This document shows, piece after piece, positions 33,808-42,917 of a DNA stretch of 50,772 nt (position 1 is its first letter; every line of letters begins with the position of its first letter). Both the position numbers and the translations under genes were made by a program. Origin of the DNA: an uncultured Clostridia bacterium (GTDB lineage: Bacteria > Bacillota > Clostridia > Oscillospirales > JAAYOS01). The notes under the pieces were generated by a model that had not been told where the DNA came from, searched no databases, and saw only the letters and a list, made by a program, of their open reading frames with translations. The stretch lies in NCBI GenBank assembly GCA_947631015.1, contig CANRJS010000014.1, positions 1 to 50,772 of the forward strand. Reading direction: 5' to 3'.

Positions 33808-35241
33808 ATGAAGTCCAAATACGAATCCCCGCTCTCGAGCCGTTACGCGAGCGACGAGATGCTCTATCTCTTTTCGCCGGACTGCAAGTTCCGGACGTGG
33901 CGGCGGCTGTGGGTCGCGCTCGCGCGCGCGGAGCACAGGCTGGGTCTGCCGGTCTCGGAGGAGCAGATAGCGGAGCTCGAGGCGCACGTCGAGGACATAA
34001 ACTACGACTCGGCGGACGAGTGGGAGCGGAAGCTCCGCCACGACGTCATGGCGCACATCCACGCCTACGGCGAGCTCTGCCCGAACGCGATGCCGATAAT
34101 CCACCTCGGCGCGACGAGCTGCTACGTCACCGATAACACCGACATAATCATCATGCGCTCTGCGCTCGAGCTCGTCGCGTCCAAGCTGCTGATGGCGATA
34201 TCGCGCCTTGCGGACTTTGCGGAGAAGTACGCCGATATGCCGACGCTGGGGTTCACGCATTTCCAGCCTGCGCAGCTCGTCACCGTCGGCAAACGCGCGA
34301 CGCTGTGGATACGCGACCTCATGGCGGACTTCGAGGAGGTAGAGTACCGCATCTCCACCCTCAAGCTTCTCGGCTCGAAGGGCACGACCGGCACGCAGGC
34401 GAGCTTCCTCGAGCTCTTCGAGGGAGACCATGAAAAGTGCAAGGAGCTCGAACGGCTCATAGCGGAGGAGATGGGCTTTGCGAGGTGCGAGCCTGTGAGC
34501 GGCCAGACCTACTCCCGCAAGACCGACGCCTTCGTCCTCGCGACGCTCGCGGGGATAGCCGAGAGCGCTTCCAAGTTTGCGACCGACGTCCGCCTCCTCA
34601 GCCACCTCAAGGAGGTCGAGGAGCCGTTCGAGACAAAGCAGGTCGGTTCGTCCGCCATGCCCTACAAGCGGAACCCGATGCGCTGCGAGCGTATATGCGC
34701 GCTCGCGCGCTACGTCATAGCGGACGCGCAGAACCCCGCCTTCACCGCCGCGACGCAGTGGTTCGAGAGGACGCTTGACGACTCCGCAAACAAGCGTATC
34801 TCCACGGGCGAAGCGTTCCTTGCCGTCGACGCGATACTCGGCATAATCATAAACGTCGCGGGCGGGCTCACCGTCCACCCGAAGGTGATAGAGAAGCACG
34901 TCGCGGAGGAGCTGCCGTTTATGGCGAGCGAAAACATCCTCATGGACGCGGTGAAGGCCGGCGGCGACCGTCAGGAGCTGCACGAGCGTATCCGCGAGCA
35001 CTCCCTCGGCGCGGGATACGCCGTCAAGGAGGAGGGCAAGCCGAACGACCTCATCGAGCGCATCGCCGCCGACCCGGCGTTCGGACTCAGCCTCGACGAG
35101 CTGAAGGCCGGTCTCGACCCGAGAAGGTATGTGGGACGCAGCCCCGAGCAGGTGAAGGAATACCTTGAGGGAGAGGTGCGTCCGCTCCTCAAAAAGAACA
35201 AAGCCCGCCTTCCAAAGTCCGAGAGCGAGCTGAAAGTCTGA
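33808..35241 (+). CDS. purB: Adenylosuccinate lyase
   Basis: PurB cleaves SAICAR and adenylosuccinate, two steps of purine synthesis. The 477-residue protein belongs to the fumarase/aspartase superfamily. The signature loop is [15 protein letters not shown] (about residues 282-296). Other family blocks are [13 protein letters not shown] and [16 protein letters not shown] with the active-site histidine, and [17 protein letters not shown] 33808 is chosen over an in-frame start at 33775 because GGGAGG lies 5 bases upstream. It is a single-gene unit with its own promoter; the next gene is convergent. Confidence 0.96.
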   Translation: MKSKYESPLSSRYASDEMLYLFSPDCKFRTWRRLWVALARAEHRLGLPVSEEQIAELEAHVEDINYDSADEWERKLRHDVMAHIHAYGELCPNAMPIIHLGATSCYVTDNTDIIIMRSALELVASKLLMAISRLADFAEKYADMPTLGFTHFQPAQLVTVGKRATLWIRDLMADFEEVEYRISTLKLLGSKGTTGTQASFLELFEGDHEKCKELERLIAEEMGFARCEPVSGQTYSRKTDAFVLATLAGIAESASKFATDVRLLSHLKEVEEPFETKQVGSSAMPYKRNPMRCERICALARYVIADAQNPAFTAATQWFERTLDDSANKRISTGEAFLAVDAILGIIINVAGGLTVHPKVIEKHVAEELPFMASENILMDAVKAGGDRQELHERIREHSLGAGYAVKEEGKPNDLIERIAADPAFGLSLDELKAGLDPRRYVGRSPEQVKEYLEGEVRPLLKKNKARLPKSESELKV

Positions 35242-35248
35242 AAACAAA

Positions 35249-35272
35249 GCGGGCGGTCCGAAGACCGCCCGC
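35249..35272 (-). terminator. Terminator of nth between convergent genes
   Basis: A perfect 10-bp GC-rich stem (35249-35258 with 35263-35272) with loop CGAA. On the minus strand it runs into TTTGTTTT, marking the end of nth. On the plus strand no T-run follows, although the hairpin may still help to end purB. Confidence 0.8.
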
Positions 35273-35285
35273 GAAAGCGCGGAGC

Positions 35286-35933
35286 CTATTCCGTCGCCGC
35301 GAGCGACGCCGCATGGTCGCAGTAATCTCTCATACAGCACGCGGCGCAGTTCGGGCGGCGCGCGACGCAGACCGCGCGCCCGTGGAGCACGAGGCGGTGG
35401 CAGAATGCGCCCGCCTCGTCCGGCGGAAGTATCTCGCGGAGCTGTACCTCGACCTTTGCCGGATCCTTCCCCTCGGTGAGACCGAGAAGGTTCGTTATGC
35501 GGATGCAGTGCGTGTCGCAGACATAGCTCGGCTTGCCGAAGATGTCCCCGAGGACGAGGTTCGCGGTCTTGCGGCCGACGCCCGGTATCTTCAGAAGCTC
35601 CTCCATCGTATCCGGGACCTTCCCGCCGTAGTCGTCAAGCAGGACGCGCGCCGCGGCCTTGAGGTCGCGGGCCTTCATACGGAAGAAGCCGGTAGGGCGG
35701 AGGTCGTTTTCAAGCTCGGGGATGTCCGCCTCTGCAAACGCCTCGAGCGACGGGTACTTCTTGTAGAGAGTCTTTGTCACGATGTTCACGCGCGCGTCGG
35801 TACACTGCGCCGCAAGGCGCGTGGAGAACAGCAGCTCGTAGTCCTTTTCGTAGTCTATCGTGCATATCGCGTCGGGATACTCGAGCTTCAGCGCGTCTAT
35901 GCAGCGCTGTGCCCGTTCCTTTTTGTCAAGCAT
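35286..35933 (-). CDS. nth: Endonuclease III (DNA glycosylase/AP lyase)
   Basis: Nth removes oxidised pyrimidines and nicks abasic sites in base-excision repair. The 215-residue protein has the helix-hairpin-helix [17 protein letters not shown] with the catalytic lysine (GRKTA), the catalytic aspartate in VCDTHCIRI, and a C-terminal 4Fe-4S site with spacing C-x6-C-x2-C-x5-C (in [17 protein letters not shown]). The start is ATG 35933, with AAGGGGG 7 bases upstream and its own promoter; the much longer open frame beyond it is antisense to glyA. The final residues after the cluster are short, as in other Firmicutes. Confidence 0.96.
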   Translation of the reverse strand: MLDKKERAQRCIDALKLEYPDAICTIDYEKDYELLFSTRLAAQCTDARVNIVTKTLYKKYPSLEAFAEADIPELENDLRPTGFFRMKARDLKAAARVLLDDYGGKVPDTMEELLKIPGVGRKTANLVLGDIFGKPSYVCDTHCIRITNLLGLTEGKDPAKVEVQLREILPPDEAGAFCHRLVLHGRAVCVARRPNCAACCMRDYCDHAASLAATE

Positions 35934-35955
35934 ACGAAAGCCCCCTTTTTCGACG

Positions 35956-35984
35956 ATTTTAGCACAAAACGCCCGCGGTTGCAA
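35956..35984 (-). promoter_or_regulatory. Promoter for nth
   Basis: On the minus strand TTGCAA (35979-35984), a 17-base spacer and TAAAAT (35956-35961), with TG-C just before the -10. The start codon lies 22 bases beyond the -10. Confidence 0.75.
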
Positions 35985-36077
35985 GTGCCGCGCGGCGAGC
36001 AGTATATGCGCCGTCCCCGGCGGGAGGGGAACGGTTGCCCGCGTTCCCGCGACTCGGTTTTGAAAGGAGTGACCGAC

Positions 36078-37328
36078 ATGGCTTCGATGATGGAAAACGT
36101 GCTCGGATTTGTTTCGGAGGCCGACCCGGAGGTCGGCGCGGCTATATTGAAGGAGCTCATGCGCCAGCGCCGCAACATCGAGCTCATAGCCTCGGAGAAT
36201 ATCGTGAGCGAGGCGGTGATGATGGCCGCGGCAAACGTAATGACGAACAAGTACGCCGAGGGTCTGCCGAAAAAGCGCTACTACGGCGGCTGCGAGTATA
36301 TCGACGAGCTCGAGAGCCTCGCGCGGAAGCGCGCCTGTAAGCTGTTCGGCGCGGAGCACGCGAACGTCCAGCCCCACTCCGGCGCGCAGGCGAACACCGC
36401 CGTCTACTACGCCTTCTGTGAGCCGGGGGACACCGTCCTCGGCATGAGCCTCGCGCATGGGGGACACCTGTCGCACGGCAGCCCCGCGAACATCTCGGGA
36501 AAGTACTTCAACGTCGTCCCCTACGGCATCGACCCGGAGACGCACAGGATTAACTACGACGAGGTGCGCCGCCTCGCCCTCGAGCACCGTCCTAAGATGA
36601 TAATCGCCGGCGCGAGCGCCTACCCGAGAACGATAGACTTCGAGCGCTTCGCTGAGATAGCGCACGAGGCGGGCGCGATACTCATGGTGGATATGGCGCA
36701 CATCGCGGGTCTCGTCGCGGCGGGGGAGCACCCGAACCCCGTGCCTTATGCCGACGTCGTCACCACGACGACGCACAAGACCCTGCGCGGTCCGCGCGGA
36801 GGACTTATCCTCTGCAAGAAAGAGCACGCCAAGGCTATAGACAAGGCCGTTTTCCCCGGAACGCAGGGCGGTCCGCTAGAGCATATCATAGCGGCCAAGG
36901 CGGTCTGCTTCGGCGAGGCGATGAAGCCTGAGTTTAAGGAGTACCAGCGTGCCGTCGTGCGGAACGCGGCGGCGCTCGCGAAGGCTCTCCTTGCGCGCGG
37001 GTTCGACCTCGTCACCGGCGGCACCGACAACCACCTGATGCTTGTCGACCTCAGACGCTTCGGCGTCACCGGCAAGGAGATGGAGCGCCGCCTTGACGAG
37101 ATGCACATCACGGTAAACAAGAACGCCATTCCGGACGACCCGGAAAGCCCGTTCGTCACAAGCGGCATACGCGTGGGAACGCCCGCCGTTACGACGCGCG
37201 GCTTTGACGAGGCGGACATGGAGAAAATTGCGGAGCTCATGCGCCTCGCCGCGACGGACTATCCGGACTGTGCGGACACCGTCCGCGCCGAGGTGGCGGA
37301 GCTCTGCGGGAAGCACCCGATCTACTGA
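36078..37328 (+). CDS. glyA: Serine hydroxymethyltransferase
   Basis: GlyA interconverts serine and glycine and charges tetrahydrofolate with one carbon. The 416-residue PLP enzyme shows [35 protein letters not shown] and the PLP-lysine motif [15 protein letters not shown] (Lys about 234). The C-terminal block [14 protein letters not shown] is also present. ATG 36078 is preceded by AAAGGAG at 8 bases; the longer open frame upstream overlaps nth. It is divergent from nth. No glycine riboswitch is visible in the 144-base gap, and I found no convincing plus-strand promoter there. Confidence 0.97.
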   Translation: MASMMENVLGFVSEADPEVGAAILKELMRQRRNIELIASENIVSEAVMMAAANVMTNKYAEGLPKKRYYGGCEYIDELESLARKRACKLFGAEHANVQPHSGAQANTAVYYAFCEPGDTVLGMSLAHGGHLSHGSPANISGKYFNVVPYGIDPETHRINYDEVRRLALEHRPKMIIAGASAYPRTIDFERFAEIAHEAGAILMVDMAHIAGLVAAGEHPNPVPYADVVTTTTHKTLRGPRGGLILCKKEHAKAIDKAVFPGTQGGPLEHIIAAKAVCFGEAMKPEFKEYQRAVVRNAAALAKALLARGFDLVTGGTDNHLMLVDLRRFGVTGKEMERRLDEMHITVNKNAIPDDPESPFVTSGIRVGTPAVTTRGFDEADMEKIAELMRLAATDYPDCADTVRAEVAELCGKHPIY

Positions 37329-37364
37329 TTTTCGGGAGACCACTTGAAAGAGAAGTGATGAAGG

Positions 37365-38630
37365 ATGTATCAGCCGCTTGCGGACAGGATCCGTCCGACG
37401 ACGCTTGACGAGGTGTTCGGTCAGAAGCACATCCTCGGAGAGAACGGTCTGCTCCGGAGGATAGTGAAAAGCGGGAAAATACCGAATATGATCTTCTACG
37501 GCCCGTCCGGGTCGGGCAAGACTACTGTCGCGAACATAATCGCGCGGGAGACCGACCGCGAGCTGCGCCGCCTGAACGCCACGAGCGCGTCGCTCCAGGA
37601 CATCAAGGACCTCATAGCCGACCTCGACACGTTCCTCACGCCGAACGGCATCCTGCTCTATCTCGACGAGATACAGTATTTCAACAAGCGCCAGCAGCAG
37701 TCGCTGCTTGAGTTCATAGAGAACGGCAAGATAACGCTCATCGCGTCCACCACCGAGAACCCGTACTTCTACATCTACAACGCCGTCCTCAGCCGCTCGA
37801 CCGTATTCGAGTTCAAGGAGCTTACATTCGAGGATATGCTCGAGGCCGTCCGGCGCGCGAAGAAGCTTGCGCGGGAGACCTTCGGCGAGGCGGAGATAGA
37901 GGACGGCGTCCTCGAGCATGTAGCGTCCTCGTCGGGCGGGGACGTCCGCAAGGCGGTAAACTCGCTCGAACTGCTGTTCACCGCCGCAGTAAAGACGGAG
38001 TACGGGATGCTGCACATCTCGCTTGAGGACGCGGAGCTCGTCTCGCAGAAGAGCGCCATGCACCACGACCGGGACGGCGACGGACACTACGACGCGGTCT
38101 CGGCGCTTATGAAGTCGCTCCGCGGCTCCGACCCGGATGCGGCGCTCCACTACCTCGCGCGGCTGCTTGCCGCGGGCGACCTCGCGGGCGCGTGCCGGAG
38201 GATACTCTGCTCCGCGTCGGAGGATATAGGCCTTGCGTACCCGCAGGCGGTGCCGATAGTGAAGAGCTGTGTTGAGAGCGCCCTGCAGCTCGGTTTGCCG
38301 GAGGCGCAGCTTCCGCTCGCGGAGGCGGTGATACTCCTCGCGACCGCGCCGAAGTCTAACTCGGTGGTGGCGGCGATAGACGCCGCCATGGCGGACGTCC
38401 GCGCGGGAAAGGCGGGACCCGTGCCGCGAGAGCTTCAGAACGTCCACGCGGACGGCACGGGCTTCGAGCGGGAGCAGGGCTACAAGTATCCGCACGATTT
38501 CCCAAACCACTGGGTAAAGCAGCAGTACCTGCCCGACAACCTCGCGGGGACGGTCTACTACCGCTTCGGAGACAACAAGAACGAGCAGGCCTACGCCGCA
38601 TACTGGGAGAAGATAAAAAACAGTTTATAA
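37365..38630 (+). CDS. rarA: Replication-associated recombination protein RarA (MgsA)
   Basis: A 421-residue AAA+ ATPase related to clamp loaders that acts at stalled replication forks. The N-terminus PLADRIRPTTLDEVFGQKHIL is the family hallmark. Walker A is GPSGSGKTT (about 46-54) and Walker B ILLYLDEIQYFNK. Sensor 1 is IASTTENP, and the C-terminal tetramerisation part ends in HDFPNHWVKQQYLPD. The ribosome site before ATG 37365 is poor (AAGG directly before it), so translation may depend on glyA, which ends 36 bases earlier. It occupies the place before pyrH where rpsB and tsf are often found. Confidence 0.94.
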   Translation: MYQPLADRIRPTTLDEVFGQKHILGENGLLRRIVKSGKIPNMIFYGPSGSGKTTVANIIARETDRELRRLNATSASLQDIKDLIADLDTFLTPNGILLYLDEIQYFNKRQQQSLLEFIENGKITLIASTTENPYFYIYNAVLSRSTVFEFKELTFEDMLEAVRRAKKLARETFGEAEIEDGVLEHVASSSGGDVRKAVNSLELLFTAAVKTEYGMLHISLEDAELVSQKSAMHHDRDGDGHYDAVSALMKSLRGSDPDAALHYLARLLAAGDLAGACRRILCSASEDIGLAYPQAVPIVKSCVESALQLGLPEAQLPLAEAVILLATAPKSNSVVAAIDAAMADVRAGKAGPVPRELQNVHADGTGFEREQGYKYPHDFPNHWVKQQYLPDNLAGTVYYRFGDNKNEQAYAAYWEKIKNSL

Positions 38631-38658
38631 AGAAACGGTTAAAATGTGTATGCAGCGC

Positions 38659-38688
38659 TTGACTAATCATACCGCTTTCGTGTAAAAT
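38659..38688 (+). promoter_or_regulatory. Promoter for the pyrH-polC cluster
   Basis: TTGACT (38659-38664), an 18-base spacer and TAAAAT (38683-38688), in an AT-rich gap after rarA. It is 33 bases before the pyrH start and probably drives much of the eight-gene cluster. Confidence 0.75.
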
Positions 38689-38720
38689 AGACAGGTATAA
38701 AAGGGAAGGAGTGGTTCCGG

Positions 38721-39443
38721 ATGGAATTGAAATACAAGCGCGTGCTCCTCAAGGTCTCCGGCGAGGCGCTCGCGGGCAGTAAGCACTTCGGCCTCGACAT
38801 CGACGTCATTCGTTCGGTGTGCTCGGTCATAAAGAAATGCGTGGACGCGGGCGCGGAAATAGGCATCGTCGTCGGCGGAGGAAACTTCTGGCGCGGCGTC
38901 AAGGACGGCGGGGGAAAGATCGAGCGTACCCGCGCCGACCACATGGGGATGCTCGCGACCTCGATAAACGCGCTCGCCCTGGCGGACGTGCTCGAGAAGA
39001 TGGAGGTGGACGTCCGCGTCCAGACCGCCATCGAGATGCGCGCCATAGCCGAGCCCTACGTCCGCCTGCGCGCCTGCCGTCACCTCGAGAAGGGCAGGGT
39101 CGTCATCTTCGGATGCGGCACCGGCAATCCGTACTTCTCCACCGACACGGCGGCAATACTCCGCGCGGCGGAGATAGACGCGGACATTGTCTTGCTTGCG
39201 AAGAATGTCGACGGCGTGTACGACTCCGACCCTGCGAAGAATCCGGACGCGCACCGCTACGAGGCGCTGAGCTACGACGAAATGCTCCAGAAGCACCTCC
39301 TCGCGATGGATCTCACCGCGACGTCTCTCTCGATGGACAACAGCATACCCGTCCTTCTCTTTGCGCTCTCCGACCCGGAGAACATTTACCGCGCCCTTAC
39401 GGGCGAGAAGGTCGGCACCCTCGTCACCGGCAGCATAGACTGA
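38721..39443 (+). CDS. pyrH: UMP kinase
   Basis: PyrH phosphorylates UMP to UDP; it belongs to the amino-acid-kinase fold and not the adenylate-kinase family. The 240-residue protein has [13 protein letters not shown] at the start, [31 protein letters not shown] and the nucleotide-site segment [20 protein letters not shown] lies 9 bases before ATG 38721. It opens the cluster pyrH-frr-uppS-cdsA-dxr-rseP-ispG-polC. Confidence 0.97.
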   Translation: MELKYKRVLLKVSGEALAGSKHFGLDIDVIRSVCSVIKKCVDAGAEIGIVVGGGNFWRGVKDGGGKIERTRADHMGMLATSINALALADVLEKMEVDVRVQTAIEMRAIAEPYVRLRACRHLEKGRVVIFGCGTGNPYFSTDTAAILRAAEIDADIVLLAKNVDGVYDSDPAKNPDAHRYEALSYDEMLQKHLLAMDLTATSLSMDNSIPVLLFALSDPENIYRALTGEKVGTLVTGSID

Positions 39444-39501
39444 AAAGCGATAAAGCTTCGAGTACAAAATTTGATTAAAAATAAGAAAGGGGACTATAAA
39501 A

Positions 39502-40053
39502 ATGGCAGCAGATCAGATCTATCAGGACAGGATGGATAAGAGCATCAAGGCGTTTTCGGACAACCTCGGAAGCGTCCGCGCGGGACGCGCGAACCCGTCC
39601 GTTCTCGACAGAATAACCATTGACTACTACGGAACGGCGACCCCGCTCCAGCAGGTCGGCACCATCTCCACGCCCGACCCGCGCACCATCATGATACAGC
39701 CGTGGGACAACTCGATACTCAAGAAGATAGAGAAGGCTATACAGACAAGCGACCTCGGCATCAACCCGCAGAATGACGGCAAGGTCATACGCCTCGCCTT
39801 CCCGCAGCTCACTGAGGAGCGCCGCAAGGAGCTCACAAAGCTCGTCCGCAAGTACGCGGAGGAGGCGAAAGTCGCCATCCGCAACATCCGCCGCGACGCT
39901 ATGGACGACTACAAGAAGCAGGAGAAGAAGAGCGAGATAACCGAGGACGATCTCAAGCGCCTTGAGAAGGACCTTCAGGACCTCACCGACAAGAAGACGG
40001 CGGAGATCGACAAGATAACCGCCGAGAAGGAAAAGGAGCTGCTCACCGTCTGA
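39502..40053 (+). CDS. frr: Ribosome recycling factor
   Basis: RRF splits post-termination ribosomes with EF-G. The 183-residue protein, of normal length, shows the family pattern VRAGRANPSVLDRITIDYYG, TISTPDPRTIMIQPWD, SDLGINPQNDGKVIRL and PQLTEERRKEL, ending in the long coiled helix. AAAGGGG lies upstream of ATG 39502. Its stop overlaps the uppS start as TGATG, so the two are coupled. Confidence 0.98.
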   Translation: MAADQIYQDRMDKSIKAFSDNLGSVRAGRANPSVLDRITIDYYGTATPLQQVGTISTPDPRTIMIQPWDNSILKKIEKAIQTSDLGINPQNDGKVIRLAFPQLTEERRKELTKLVRKYAEEAKVAIRNIRRDAMDDYKKQEKKSEITEDDLKRLEKDLQDLTDKKTAEIDKITAEKEKELLTV

Positions 40054-40796
40054 TGCGGTTTTTCGGCAGGAAGAAGAAGCACGGCGCGCCCGCGTCGGTG
40101 CCGGAGCACATAGCCATTATCCTCGACGGCAACGGAAGGTGGGCTCGAAAGCGCGGAATGCCCCGCACGGCGGGGCATGCGAGAGGAGCGGAGACCTTCC
40201 GCCGTGTCGCGACCTACTGCCGCGATATCGGGGTGAAGTACCTCACGGCATACGCCTTTTCCACCGAGAACTGGCGCCGCCCGCCGGAGGAAGTGGCGGA
40301 GATATGGCGCCTCCTGCGCGAATACCTCGACGAGACGTATGAGCGCATGGAGCGCGACCGTGTGAAGGTGCGCATACTCGGCGGACGCGAGGAAATGCCG
40401 GAGGATGTGCGTGAGCTTCTCGCCAAAATAGACGAGAAGAGCCGCCGCATAGACGGCATCACGCTCTGCCTCTGCATCAACTACGGCTCTCGGGACGAGA
40501 TAACGCGCGCGGCGCGCCTCCTCGCGGAGGACGCCGCCGCCGGGAAAATCTCGCCGGAGGAGATAACCGAGGACTCGATAGCGAGCCGCCTCTACTCCGC
40601 CGGCATCCCCGACCCGGATCTTGTGATACGTCCGAGCGGGGAGGTGCGGCTTTCAAACTTCCTGCTCTGGCAGTGCGCTTATTCCGAGCTGTACTTTACC
40701 GATACCCTCTGGCCGGACTTCGGCGAGGAGGATATCGACCGCGCGGTGGCCGAGTACAACCGCCGCGACCGCCGCTACGGCGGTGTGAAGGGCTGA
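40053..40796 (+). CDS. uppS: Isoprenyl transferase (undecaprenyl diphosphate synthase)
   Basis: UppS builds the C55 lipid carrier for peptidoglycan by adding cis-isoprene units to FPP. The 247-residue protein has HIAIILDGNGRWARKRG with the catalytic Asp25, GHARGAETFR, LTAYAFSTENWRRP and VIRPSGEVRLSNFLLWQ. The last corresponds to the family's RTSGExRLSNFL motif, here with Pro in place of the usual Thr. The start ATG 40053 overlaps the frr stop. It shares the isoprenoid route with dxr and ispG in this cluster. Confidence 0.96.
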   Translation: MRFFGRKKKHGAPASVPEHIAIILDGNGRWARKRGMPRTAGHARGAETFRRVATYCRDIGVKYLTAYAFSTENWRRPPEEVAEIWRLLREYLDETYERMERDRVKVRILGGREEMPEDVRELLAKIDEKSRRIDGITLCLCINYGSRDEITRAARLLAEDAAAGKISPEEITEDSIASRLYSAGIPDPDLVIRPSGEVRLSNFLLWQCAYSELYFTDTLWPDFGEEDIDRAVAEYNRRDRRYGGVKG

Positions 40797-40859
40797 CGGC
40801 TCCGCGCCGTTCCCTTAAAGCCCGCGGTGTTCCGCTGCGGATTCTGGAGGTTTCACAGT

Positions 40860-41696
40860 ATGTTCCTGCGAACGCTGGGAGGCGGGATGCTGCTCGCCGT
40901 CTTGTTGGGAGTGATATTCTTTGCTCCGCCGTGGGCTCTGCCGCTTGTGATAGGGCTGATGAGCTCCGTCGCGGCGCATGAGCTGCTGTATGCCACCGGA
41001 TTCGTGCGCATAAACAAGCGCATAGTCGCTTACGCCATGGCCGCCGCGCTGCTCGTGCCGATATGGGTCTACTTCGGCTCGGGCGACTGGGGCGTGGTGC
41101 TCGGAGTCGCGGTCTACACGCTCCTGCTGTTTATGGAGACGCTGTCCGCCGCGCCGGACTCTACGTTTGACAAGCTCTGCATAGCGTTCTTCGGCGGCAT
41201 AGTCATACCCTACCTGCTGAGCTCCATCATGCGGATAATCGTCATAGCGGACGACCCGAAGCTTGTCGGACGGCTGCTGCTTCTCTACCCGCTGCTCGGC
41301 GCGTGGGGCTCGGACGTGTTCGCGTACCTCGGCGGGAGAGCGTTCGGACGGCACAAGCTCGCCCCGGACATAAGCCCGAAAAAGACGGTCGAGGGTTCTG
41401 TGGCAGGATTTGTCATGGCGCCGGTCATACTCGTGCTGTACACGCTCCTACTCGACTTTGTGATAATACCCGACTTCAGATTCAACTACGGCTCGGCGGT
41501 GCTGCTCGGCGTCGCGAGCGCCTTCTGCGGACAGATTGGCGACCTCGCGCTCTCGAGCGTCAAGCGTCAGGCCGGCATAAAGGACTTCGGAAAGCTCATC
41601 CCGGGACACGGGGGAATACTCGACCGGTTCGACAGCGTACTCTTTACCGCGCCGGTGGTCGAGCTGCTTCTCGCGGCGTTCCCGATAATCATGTAA
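40860..41696 (+). CDS. cdsA: Phosphatidate cytidylyltransferase
   Basis: CdsA makes CDP-diacylglycerol, the substrate of PgsA. The 278-residue membrane protein has about eight hydrophobic segments and the CdsA signature near its C-terminus (SSVKRQAGIKDFGKLIPGHG, then GILDRFDS). ATG 40860 has TGGAGG 8 bases upstream; the open frame extends slightly 5' but without a better start. The gap to dxr (41697-41786) holds a short GC-rich hairpin (41718-41737) with no T-run. Confidence 0.95.
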   Translation: MFLRTLGGGMLLAVLLGVIFFAPPWALPLVIGLMSSVAAHELLYATGFVRINKRIVAYAMAAALLVPIWVYFGSGDWGVVLGVAVYTLLLFMETLSAAPDSTFDKLCIAFFGGIVIPYLLSSIMRIIVIADDPKLVGRLLLLYPLLGAWGSDVFAYLGGRAFGRHKLAPDISPKKTVEGSVAGFVMAPVILVLYTLLLDFVIIPDFRFNYGSAVLLGVASAFCGQIGDLALSSVKRQAGIKDFGKLIPGHGGILDRFDSVLFTAPVVELLLAAFPIIM

Positions 41697-41786
41697 CTCC
41701 CGACGCCGAGACCTTGAGGCGCGCCGAAGGGCGCGCCCTTCCATGTACGGATTTATCCGCCGGCGGACGGGAACGGAAGGCTCACT

Positions 41787-42917
41787 ATGCTGAAAACACT
41801 TACGCTGCTAGGCAGCACGGGTTCGATAGGAAAAAACGCGGTGAAGGCGGCGCGGCGGCTCGGCCTTGAGGTGCGGGCGCTCGCGGCCTTCCGCAGCGTG
41901 AAAGAGATGGAGGCAGAGGCGCGGGAGTTTCTCCCGCGCGTCGCGGCGCTTTACAACGAAGATGCGGCGCGCGACCTCCGAACGCGCCTTGCCGACACTT
42001 CGGTGAAGGTCGTGGGCGGCGAGGAGGGCGTCCTTGAGGCGGCGGCGACGGAGGCCGACTGCTGCCTCAACGCGATAGTCGGCGTCGCGGGGCTCCGACC
42101 CACGCTCGCGGCGCTCGGCGCGGTGAAGCGTCTCGCGCTTGCAAACAAGGAGACGCTCGTCTGCGCCGGGAGCGGCGTGCTCCGCGCCGCGCGCGAGCGG
42201 GGAGTGGAGATAATACCGGTAGACTCGGAGCACTCCGCGATATTCCAATGCCTTCAGGGCGCGCCGCGCCCGAGGAGGATAATTCTCACCGCGTCCGGCG
42301 GACCGTTCTTCGGCAGGACCGCGGAGGAGCTGGAGGGCGTCACCGTTACGGACGCGCTGGCGCACCCTAACTGGTCGATGGGCGCGAAGATAACCGTCGA
42401 CAGCGCGACGCTCATGAACAAGGGCCTTGAGATGATAGAGGCGATGCACCTTTTCGGCGTGAAAAGGGAGAATATCAAGATAATCGTCCAGCGGGAGAGC
42501 ATAATACATTCGGCGGTGGAATTTGAGGACGGCGCGGTCGTGGCGCAGCTCGGTATACCGGACATGTCGATACCGATACAGTACGCGTTCACCTATCCCG
42601 GGCGCGCGGGGACCGAAACTCCGCCGCTCGAGCTCGAAAAAATCGGTTCGCTGAGCTTTTCCGTGCCGGACAGGAATACATTTAAGTGTCTTGCGCTCGC
42701 GGAGCGGGCGGCGGACGCGGGCGGCGCGGCGTGCGCCGCGCTGAACGCCGCAAACGAGGTCGCCGTCGGGAGGTTCCTCGCGGGCGACCTGAGCTTTCCC
42801 GGCATAGCCGAGACGGTCGAACGCCTCTCCGAGGGATACTCGGGGGACGCCTCGCCCGAGCGCGCTCTTGAGATAGACGCCGAGGTCCGCAGCCGTGCGG
42901 CCGGCAGTAGGGGGTAA
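41787..42917 (+). CDS. dxr: 1-deoxy-D-xylulose-5-phosphate reductoisomerase
   Basis: Dxr turns DXP into MEP, the first committed step of the non-mevalonate isoprenoid pathway. The 376-residue protein starts with the NADPH loop LLGSTGSIG (residues 7-15). Other blocks are LALANKETLVCAG, IIPVDSEHSAIFQCLQG with the metal-binding Asp and Glu, LTASGGPFFG, and NWSMGAKITVDSATLMNKG split around the active-site loop. The 3' end overlaps or abuts rseP, depending on the rseP start. ispG, the sixth enzyme of the same pathway, is two genes further on. Confidence 0.96.
   Translation: MLKTLTLLGSTGSIGKNAVKAARRLGLEVRALAAFRSVKEMEAEAREFLPRVAALYNEDAARDLRTRLADTSVKVVGGEEGVLEAAATEADCCLNAIVGVAGLRPTLAALGAVKRLALANKETLVCAGSGVLRAARERGVEIIPVDSEHSAIFQCLQGAPRPRRIILTASGGPFFGRTAEELEGVTVTDALAHPNWSMGAKITVDSATLMNKGLEMIEAMHLFGVKRENIKIIVQRESIIHSAVEFEDGAVVAQLGIPDMSIPIQYAFTYPGRAGTETPPLELEKIGSLSFSVPDRNTFKCLALAERAADAGGAACAALNAANEVAVGRFLAGDLSFPGIAETVERLSEGYSGDASPERALEIDAEVRSRAAGSRG

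Noticed and set aside
35934..36077. Glycine riboswitch upstream of glyA
   Set aside because: The gap is only 144 bases, is shared with the nth promoter, and shows none of the conserved aptamer features I would expect.
41718..41737. GGCGCGCC hairpin as a terminator between cdsA and dxr
   Set aside because: An 8-bp stem without a T-run, inside a conserved operon, is more likely a neutral or stability hairpin.
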